From KLAP211 sp964650085 (GTDB lineage: Bacteria > Patescibacteriota > Dojkabacteria > J137): a stretch of DNA of 5,820 nt. The stretch covers positions 1-5,820 of the forward strand of contig CAZYSE010000060.1 in NCBI GenBank assembly GCA_964650085.1. Direction: 5' to 3'. Shown here piece by piece: positions 1 through 4,692 of this stretch. A model generated the notes under the pieces. It was not told where the DNA came from and ran no database searches. It saw only the letters and a list, made by a program, of their open reading frames with translations. Position 1 is the stretch's first letter. Each line of letters begins with the position of its first letter. The position numbers were made by a program, and so were the translations under genes.

Positions 1-592
<592 letters not shown>

Positions 593-595
<3 letters not shown>

Positions 596-605
596 TATAC
601 TAACC
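593..605 (+). other. Small hairpin at the 23S 3' boundary
   Basis: GGTTA (593-597) pairs with TAACC (601-605) around a three-base loop. In addition AAACTGAA (576-583) can pair with TTCAGTTT (611-618), enclosing this hairpin. Such stems just past the mature end may take part in rRNA processing, although in other bacteria the 23S 3' end pairs with the 23S 5' end, which is not in this window. Confidence 0.4.
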
Positions 606-628
606 TTCTATTCAGTTTCTAGAGATCA

Positions 629-665
629 ATTAACATATTATGTTTAACGACATAGTATGTTAATA
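629..665 (+). other. rRNA spacer stem-loop between 23S and 5S
   Basis: An imperfect inverted repeat in the transcribed spacer. AACATATTATGT (632-643) pairs with ACATAGTATGTT (650-661), with one G-U pair, around the six-base loop TTAACG. Past a bulged T662, ATT (629-631) pairs with AAT (663-665). It is AT-rich and has no T-run after it, so it is more likely an rRNA processing stem than a terminator. No tRNA gene is present in the 23S-5S spacer. Confidence 0.5.
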
Positions 666-700
666 TCTTTAAGAACTTTTAAAATTTAATTCAAGTATTC

Positions 701-750
701 TGTCATCAGATATCTGGGAAGCTCCAACTTCCTAGATATCCGGTGATAGG
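701..750 (+). other. Long pre-5S hairpin overlapping the 5S 5' end
   Basis: Positions 701-721 can pair with 730-750 as a 21-position stem with three G-U pairs and a single A-C mismatch, closed by an eight-base loop (722-729). The core GATATCTGGGAA/TTCCTAGATATC is continuous. The 3' arm includes CCGGTGATAG, the 5' strand of 5S helix I, so this hairpin and mature 5S folding are mutually exclusive. It may be an rRNA processing stem. Confidence 0.65.
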
Positions 751-855
751 ATCGCTCTGGCCCCACCCTATCCCATTCCGAACTAGGTCGTGAAACGGAG
801 TTGAGCCGAAAATACTTATCTGCACCGCAGATCGGGAAAATAGGTAATCGCCGGT
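740..855 (+). rRNA. rrf: 5S ribosomal RNA
   Basis: This is the 5S rRNA of the large subunit central protuberance. Helix I is formed by CCGGTGAT (741-748) with ATCGCCGG (847-854), with one G-U pair. The core contains the hallmark CCCATTCCGAAC and GGTCGTGAAAC segments of loops B and C, followed by loop E/helix IV-like GATCGGGAAAATAGG. The length of about 115 nt is normal. It follows the 23S by about 145 bases on the same strand and ends the rRNA operon, with a terminator starting three bases after helix I. Exact ends are inferred from the helix and may be off by one or two bases. Confidence 0.93.
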
Positions 856-953
856 TTAAAAAAGCTTTCAGTAAAATGAAAGCTTTTTTTATTCTCAAAT
901 TTCTAAAAAACTATCGCATGCGATTCCCTTTTCTTAGCTGAACAATCATTTAG
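839..953 (+). repeat. 115-bp direct repeat, copy 1
   Basis: This copy matches 978-1092 at 111 of 115 positions with no gaps, at an offset of 139 bases. It contains the last 16 bases of the 5S gene, the hairpin terminator, an AT-rich stretch, the perfect 12-base palindrome ATCGCATGCGAT (913-924) and a tail that resembles the 3' end of the neighbouring peptidase gene, ending TTTAG. The four differences are at 919, 939, 943 and 949, all in the second half. A 24-bp unique spacer (954-977) separates the copies. Confidence 0.95.
858..893 (+). terminator. Intrinsic terminator of the rRNA operon (copy 1)
   Basis: AAAAAAGCTTTCA (858-870) pairs perfectly with TGAAAGCTTTTTT (877-889) around GTAAAA, a 13-bp stem with T-runs on both strands, so it can work in both directions. 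It starts right after 5S helix I and fits the end of the rRNA transcript. Confidence 0.88.
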
Positions 954-977
954 TATTATTTGCTAGCGCAAAATTAG

Positions 978-1092
978 AATAGGTAATCGCCGGTTTAAAA
1001 AAGCTTTCAGTAAAATGAAAGCTTTTTTTATTCTCAAATTTCTAAAAAACTATCGCACGCGATTCCCTTTTCTTAGCAGAATAATCACTTAG
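978..1092 (+). repeat. 115-bp direct repeat, copy 2, with a 5S tail fragment
   Basis: This is the second copy of the 839-953 unit. Its first 16 bases are a detached fragment of the 5S 3' end (AATAGGTAATCGCCGG) without the rest of the gene, and its last four bases overlap the stop codon of the minus-strand peptidase gene. The palindrome is altered to ATCGCACGCGAT (1052-1063). The arrangement suggests a tandem duplication across the 5S/peptidase junction. Confidence 0.95.
997..1032. terminator. Bidirectional terminator between rRNA operon and peptidase gene (copy 2)
   Basis: This is an exact copy of the terminator hairpin: a 13-bp stem, 997-1009 with 1016-1028. It lies 61 bases beyond the stop of the minus-strand peptidase gene, so it is the likely terminator for that gene and a second, back-up terminator for the rRNA transcript arriving from the left. 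Confidence 0.8.
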
Positions 1093-2186
1093 AGAACGAC
1101 AGACCTTATAACTTCTTCAATATAATCAATCCCCCTTTGAATCGACTCGATATAAACAAATTCACTAGTAGTATGTTCTCCTTTGCCTTTAGCACCTAAT
1201 CCATCAATGACCACTAGTTTATTGTTGTAGCTATAAAAAAGACTCGCCTCGCTTCCGCCGCCTCTGTATTCTTCAACAAGTTCTATGTCTTGATATTTAG
1301 CTTTTTCAAAAAAAATCGATTTAAAGTTCTTTGTCTCAACATTTTCATTGAGAGCAGGGAAGGATAACCCTCGAACTAAATTAGCTCTATAATTTGCATC
1401 TAGACTATCTACAAACTCTTGAATAACTTTGTCCATTCTGTCTTTTTCCTCATTAAATTTAAATCTTACCTCAAAAGCTAATTCACAAATTGGCGAAATT
1501 ATATTGAATGCCTTTCCTCCTGATATCAGCCCAGGATTGAAAGTTGTCATTTTTTCATAATCTGCCTTTGATTCAACAAAGTTTATAAATTCGGACATCT
1601 TAATATTTGAATCGAAACGTTCGTCCTTCTTTGAGATTACACCAGAGTGGCCACCTTCACTTTCAATTTTTAATGAGTAGAGCTGAATACCCCTCCTGGC
1701 TAGTACAAGAGACCTCTGGTTTAAGTCCTCAGAGATGAGGGTAGGCTCAAATACTAGGGCAACATCGTTGTTTAGTGAGTATTTCTGGATGGTCTTTCTG
1801 AAGTTTTGAGAAGCAATTTCTTCCTCAGGACTTATAAGCACGGTAATATTTTTTAGTTGTTTAGAAGCATTTAGTTTTCTAAGTATCTCAAAAATCATAT
1901 AAACCGAAGATTTCATATCGTGAGCGCCGCTTCCGAAAAGCTTTCCATCGTCAAGTCTAACAGGGATATCCTGTGCAGGCAGAACTGTATCGATATGACC
2001 AGAAAGCACAATACGCTTTTTAGAATCATCAAAAATCTTTGCAGCGAAGATCAAACCGCCATTTTCTCTAGAAAAAGTACCTTCTAGATCTGAGTATTCC
2101 TTTTCCAATAGTTCAAAAGCCTGTTCAATGCCGGCTAAATTTCCAGATTTTGTATTAATTTGTAGTAGTTGCTTTAGAAAATCCAT
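1089..2186 (-). CDS. M20-family metallopeptidase, glutamate carboxypeptidase (CPG2)-like
   Basis: A zinc-dependent exopeptidase, predicted cytoplasmic because no signal peptide is visible, that probably removes C-terminal or side-chain-linked residues from small peptides. Substrate is not deducible. With start ATG at 2186 it has 365 residues, usual for the family. Expected metal ligands are all visible: H64 in GHIDTV (with catalytic D66), D90 in GAHDMK, E123 in PEEEIAS with E122 as the general base, E147 in FEPT and H338 in GEHTTSE. GGHSG (178-182) begins the dimerisation lid, and RGGGSEA (308-314) matches the TGGGTDA region of CPG2. The frame extends upstream to a TTG at 2219, but the family-like N-terminus MDFLKQLL favours the ATG; neither start has a clear Shine-Dalgarno site. 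DapE or ArgE relatives are alternatives, though EPT and GGG resemble CPG2 more. The gene faces the rRNA operon and is divergent from the next gene. Confidence 0.9.
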   Translation of the reverse strand: MDFLKQLLQINTKSGNLAGIEQAFELLEKEYSDLEGTFSRENGGLIFAAKIFDDSKKRIVLSGHIDTVLPAQDIPVRLDDGKLFGSGAHDMKSSVYMIFEILRKLNASKQLKNITVLISPEEEIASQNFRKTIQKYSLNNDVALVFEPTLISEDLNQRSLVLARRGIQLYSLKIESEGGHSGVISKKDERFDSNIKMSEFINFVESKADYEKMTTFNPGLISGGKAFNIISPICELAFEVRFKFNEEKDRMDKVIQEFVDSLDANYRANLVRGLSFPALNENVETKNFKSIFFEKAKYQDIELVEEYRGGGSEASLFYSYNNKLVVIDGLGAKGKGEHTTSEFVYIESIQRGIDYIEEVIRSVVL

Positions 2187-2236
2187 TGGCAAGTATTTTA
2201 CTACAAGAACTACATGCAATGATAGAACTCTGCAAT

Positions 2237-2264
2237 TTGACTTTTTTCTATAAAACTGTAAACT
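2237..2264 (+). promoter_or_regulatory. Possible promoter of the unknown divergent gene
   Basis: TTGACT (2237-2242) is a good -35 match, followed after 16 bases by TAAACT (2259-2264), a weak -10. It would start a transcript about 20 bases before the ATG at 2294. No clear counterpart for the minus-strand peptidase gene could be found in the 107-bp divergent gap. Confidence 0.3.
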
Positions 2265-2293
2265 CTTCGACTAATATTTATTACTCAATATTG

Positions 2294-3004
2294 ATGGTAA
2301 AAATTAAGAAGAGAGCTCAGGAAGATGCGGAAGTATTTAGACGAATCCAAGGAAGATTAAATGGAGAGATAGGAGGGCTAATGGACTTAGTAGATGAAAA
2401 ATTCTTATCGGGTGATAAAAGTTCGTATTATGGAACTGGTAACTTTCCTTACTGGAGTATGCTTAGAAGCCTCCTCCCTATAGCTGAATCAATAGGTGCA
2501 CTACTATACGATGAACCAAAATCAGGAGATAACTTGAAGAATTTGCTAAAAAATGAGCTTAAAAGGTATGAAGAAGGTTACGCAAAATTCCCTGAAGTAA
2601 TAGTAATGCTATTTAGGCATCCGCTTATCCATACTGACGAAATAAGAGTTATCAAATCCGGTCGAATTAGAATAGGGTGGTCATTGACGGCAGCTGACTC
2701 AATGAGACACATGAAGGTTACTAAAGGAGATAAAAGGTCTACATATAGGATAAACTTTAGTCCGAGGAAGTTCTACGAGAACTTATCAGATTTGCTTGAA
2801 AAATGCATCTATAATGCCAAGAAGGATCACTGGAAAGGAGTCATAGCAAAAAGGTATATCAAGTGGGGGTCTTTGAATCTAGATGACCCAGCCGATACCC
2901 TAGCAAAAAATGTAAGTAAAAAATCTATAAGTCTCATTAAGGTTGAAGCAAAAAAGCTCGCACCTCAAAGCAGATTAGACATTGGTACTTACATTACTTG
3001 GTGA
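2294..3004 (+). CDS. Unrecognised 236-residue protein, possible HEPN-like
   Basis: I do not recognise this family with confidence. From ATG 2294 the protein is basic and has no signal peptide or membrane segment. The N-terminal 115 residues look helical (for example residues 53-71 and 80-98) and end in the segment LFRHPLIHTDE, residues 106-116. There R108 and H113 form an RX4H motif with a polar residue after R, as in HEPN-domain RNases and toxins. Alternating segments follow (RIRIGWSL, YRINFS), then another helix (160-175) and a lysine-rich C-terminal end. The frame is open back to 2186 (TTG), but those 36 residues overlap the peptidase promoter region and look unlike a protein start, so the ATG is preferred; it lacks a Shine-Dalgarno site. 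No antitoxin-like partner gene is adjacent. The stop is UGA. The reading frame is real by length and composition; the HEPN reading is tentative. Confidence 0.75.
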   Translation: MVKIKKRAQEDAEVFRRIQGRLNGEIGGLMDLVDEKFLSGDKSSYYGTGNFPYWSMLRSLLPIAESIGALLYDEPKSGDNLKNLLKNELKRYEEGYAKFPEVIVMLFRHPLIHTDEIRVIKSGRIRIGWSLTAADSMRHMKVTKGDKRSTYRINFSPRKFYENLSDLLEKCIYNAKKDHWKGVIAKRYIKWGSLNLDDPADTLAKNVSKKSISLIKVEAKKLAPQSRLDIGTYITW

Positions 3005-3020
3005 ATTAATTTATATCTTC

Positions 3021-3029
3021 TGCTATAAT
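3021..3029 (+). promoter_or_regulatory. Extended -10 promoter of rpsA
   Basis: TGCTATAAT (3021-3029) is a perfect -10 hexamer with an upstream TGN. No good -35 is visible at the usual distance (3001-3006 reads GTGAAT). The same nine bases form the clpC promoter at 4596-4604. It gives an rpsA leader of about 70 bases and lies 16 bases after the preceding stop codon. Confidence 0.75.
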
Positions 3030-3087
3030 CCTACCTAGGTATCTTAAGTCTATTTTTGCTCGAAAGGGTAAGGATAAAACCAAGCTT

Positions 3088-3093
3088 AGGAGA
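3088..3093 (+). promoter_or_regulatory. Shine-Dalgarno site of rpsA
   Basis: AGGAGA lies 11 bases before the ATG at 3105. It is the only clear Shine-Dalgarno site among the four protein genes and fixes the rpsA start. Confidence 0.8.
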
Positions 3094-3104
3094 CACTAAA
3101 ATAC

Positions 3105-4346
3105 ATGAGTAAAATTAAAAAACACTCAGAAGAAGAGATTAACGCTCTTCTTGAGGGAATTCAAATCCCTAAAACTTTCAAAAAAGGAGATATCATAGAA
3201 GGAACCGTCGTGACGATGAACGATTTCGGTATGGTTATCAATGTTGGAGGAAGAACCGAAGGAATTGTAAGTGGTAAACACTTAAAATTAAACGGTAAAA
3301 AAATCGCTAGAAATCCAGGAGATGTAATTCTATCATTCGTTCTTAATCCAGAAAACGAAGAGGGGCAGTTAATGCTTTCTGTAAGTAAGACAGGACCAGA
3401 ACTAAAATGGCACGAACTTGAGCTCGCTAAGAAAAACGATACTTCTATCAAAGTAAAAGTCATTGAGGCTAATACTGGAGGAGTTATTGTTGAAATTAAC
3501 GAAGGCTTAAGAGGATTCGTTCCAAGTTCACAATTAAGAAACAATAGAATCTACACGACCGAAACATACTCCGGAAAAGTCGACGCAGTAAAGGCTTTGC
3601 AAACAAAACTTGCAGAGATGATAGGCGAAGAACTTGAAGTAGTTGTTATGGAAATCAATAAGGACAAAAACAAGGTTATTCTTTCTGAAAAGAGAGCATT
3701 CAACGACGGCGTAGACGCAAAACAAATGGAGGCAACTCTATTGAGTCTTAAAGTTGGAGATGCAATCGACGGAGAAGTAACTGGAATTGCACCTTTTGGT
3801 CTATTTGTTAACGCAAAAGGACTTGAAGGACTTGTTCACCTTTCCGAAATTTCTTGGGACAAAGTATCAAACCCTGCTGACTTTTATAAAGTTGGTGAAA
3901 AGGTTCAGGTACAAGTTCTTGGACTTCAGGATAATGGAAAAAGAGTTGCTTATTCAATTAAGCGATTGGTTCCAGATCCATGGAAGAACATCGTCAAGAA
4001 ATATAAGTCAGGTCAAATTGTTGATGGCGTTGTAAAAAGCGTTGCAGATTACGGTGTATTCGTAAAAATTGAAGAAGGTCTAAACGGCTTGATTCACATT
4101 AGCGAATTATCCAATAAACTTGTAAAGCACCCATCTCAAATAGTTAAAGCTGGAGATGAAATCAAAGTTATGATCATTTCGATCTCAAACGAAGATAGAC
4201 ATCTTGGACTTAGCTTAAAACGAGTAAATGCTTCTGGAGAGGCTGAAGTTGAAGTTCCTGCAGAGGAATCAGCTGCACCTGCAAAAGAAAGCAATGCTGC
4301 TCGAGAAATGGAAGGTTTAGATAAATTACTTCAGGACGCTGAATAA
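3105..4346 (+). CDS. rpsA: 30S ribosomal protein S1, four S1 domains
   Basis: An RNA-binding protein that helps the 30S subunit capture and unfold mRNA during initiation. The 413-residue product has four S1 (OB-fold) repeats at about residues 25-95, 113-198, 214-287 and 300-373. Domains 3 and 4 are closest to consensus (GEVTGIAPFGLFV...GLVHLSEIS; GVVKSVADYGVFV...GLIHISELS), as expected for the mRNA-binding domains. Domain 1 (GTVVTMNDFGMVI) and domain 2 (with an inserted helical loop around 150-175) match the ribosome-docking pair. An Ala/Glu-rich tail (375-413) is likely disordered. E. coli S1 has six domains; four-domain forms occur in Gram-positive bacteria and other lineages. It has its own promoter and ribosome binding site and is monocistronic as far as seen. 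Gene identity is firm; whether it is a permanent ribosomal protein or an S1-like accessory factor cannot be told from sequence. Confidence 0.92.
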   Translation: MSKIKKHSEEEINALLEGIQIPKTFKKGDIIEGTVVTMNDFGMVINVGGRTEGIVSGKHLKLNGKKIARNPGDVILSFVLNPENEEGQLMLSVSKTGPELKWHELELAKKNDTSIKVKVIEANTGGVIVEINEGLRGFVPSSQLRNNRIYTTETYSGKVDAVKALQTKLAEMIGEELEVVVMEINKDKNKVILSEKRAFNDGVDAKQMEATLLSLKVGDAIDGEVTGIAPFGLFVNAKGLEGLVHLSEISWDKVSNPADFYKVGEKVQVQVLGLQDNGKRVAYSIKRLVPDPWKNIVKKYKSGQIVDGVVKSVADYGVFVKIEEGLNGLIHISELSNKLVKHPSQIVKAGDEIKVMIISISNEDRHLGLSLKRVNASGEAEVEVPAEESAAPAKESNAAREMEGLDKLLQDAE

Positions 4347-4349
4347 TTT

Positions 4350-4364
4350 ATCGCCAAAGGCGAT
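4350..4364 (+). other. Short hairpin after rpsA
   Basis: ATCGCC (4350-4355) pairs perfectly with GGCGAT (4359-4364) around AAA, four bases beyond the stop codon. There is no T-run, so it is not a complete terminator; it may protect the mRNA end or be part of the GC-rich cluster that continues CCGCCTCTGGGGG. Confidence 0.5.
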
Positions 4365-4376
4365 CCGCCTCTGGGG

Positions 4377-4434
4377 GAAAGGTCTAAAGGCTGAAAGGTC
4401 TGAAGGCTAATCGAAGATTAGAAGGTCAAAGGTT
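4377..4434 (+). repeat. Purine-rich short tandem repeats after rpsA
   Basis: A 16-base unit GAAAGGTCTAAAGGCT (4377-4392) is followed directly by GAAAGGTCTGAAGGCT (4393-4408), 15 of 16 identical. Each unit is itself two 8-base halves of the form AAAGGYY. A perfect small hairpin, TAATC-GAA-GATTA (4408-4420), and a decayed third unit GAAGGTCAAAGGTT (4421-4434) follow, the latter forming the 5' arm of the terminator. Related words (AAAAGGCCAAAAGGT) recur at 4609-4623 in the clpC leader. Confidence 0.75.
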
Positions 4435-4461
4435 AAAAGCTTTTGGCCTTCTTTCTTTTTT
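4420..4461 (+). terminator. Intrinsic terminator of rpsA
   Basis: AGAAGGTCAAAGG (4420-4432) pairs with CTTTTGGCCTTCT (4440-4452), a 13-bp stem with two G-U pairs and a seven-base loop, followed by TTCTTTTTT (4453-4461). Its position, about 75 bases after the rpsA stop and before the clpC promoter, fits. Confidence 0.85.
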
Positions 4462-4507
4462 CCCAAGAATGTTAACCCACAAGTAGATGAGCCAATTCTA
4501 AAGCGTA

Positions 4508-4572
4508 GATGTCATGGTGAGGCACTCGAACCATACATCGGGAAAGATGATGGAGTTATTTTTTATTTTCCC
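4508..4572. other. Possible structured element of two abutting hairpins
   Basis: GATGT-ATGGT-GAG (4508-4521, C4513 bulged) pairs with CTC-ACCAT-ACATC (4525-4539, G4528 and A4529 bulged), a 13-bp stem with a three-base loop. Immediately next, GGGAAA (4540-4545) can pair with TTTCCC (4567-4572). It lies between the rpsA terminator and the clpC promoter; no promoter for it is obvious and no known RNA family was recognised. The rest of 4462-4507 shows nothing. Confidence 0.35.
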
Positions 4573-4574
4573 TC

Positions 4575-4604
4575 TTAGCAGGTACTTGTTCAACCTGCTA
4601 TAAT
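4575..4604 (+). promoter_or_regulatory. clpC promoter within a CIRCE-like inverted repeat
   Basis: TTAGCA (4575-4580) as -35, an 18-base spacer and TGCTATAAT (4596-4604) as extended -10 form a convincing promoter. It coincides with the inverted repeat TTAGCAGGT-N9-ACCTGCTAT (4575-4601), symmetric at eight of nine arm positions. The 9-9-9 layout and the outer TTAGCA/TGCTA match the HrcA operator CIRCE (TTAGCACTC-N9-GAGTGCTAA), but the inner three bases of each arm differ. A repressor bound here would cover both promoter elements, which is reasonable for a heat-shock-type gene. That HrcA is the binder is an inference. Confidence 0.7.
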
Positions 4605-4616
4605 ATACAAAAGGCC

Positions 4617-4692
4617 AAAAGGTAAAAAACCAAAAAATCTAAATCTAGTTTTAGCCTTTTAGCTTTTATTTTTTCAATTTTTCTTTTCATTT
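4617..4692 (+). promoter_or_regulatory. clpC leader, pyrimidine-rich and lacking a Shine-Dalgarno site
   Basis: AAAAGGT-AAAA (4617-4627) can pair with TTTT-GCCTTTT (4649-4660, A4653 bulged) around a 21-base loop. AAAAGGC (4609-4615) could use the same 3' arm instead. A T/C-rich tract follows up to the ATG. No Shine-Dalgarno site precedes the start. A weak attenuator, or S1-assisted initiation on the U-rich tract, is possible but unproven. Confidence 0.35.

Noticed and set aside
686..898. Minus-strand 70-codon frame
   Set aside because: It covers the 5S gene and its terminator; no protein features or ribosome binding site.
2187..2293. N-terminal extensions of the two divergent genes by TTG starts (2219 minus, 2186 plus)
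   Set aside because: They would make the two genes overlap by 34 bases and add sequence unlike either protein; internal ATG starts fit better, leaving a divergent promoter region.
3161..4035. Frames at 3161-3544 and 3534-3725 (minus) and 3787-4035 (plus)
   Set aside because: They are shadows of the rpsA reading frame, whose S1 domains are unmistakable.
4424..4437. GGTCAAAGGTTAAA as a CtsR-type heptad operator near clpC
   Set aside because: The CtsR site has a three-base gap between heptads; here the words abut, lie in the rpsA terminator stem and are about 175 bases from the promoter.
4516..4534. tRNA-like GGTTCGAGTGCCTCACCA on the minus strand
   Set aside because: The T-stem does not pair and no acceptor, D or anticodon arms are found.
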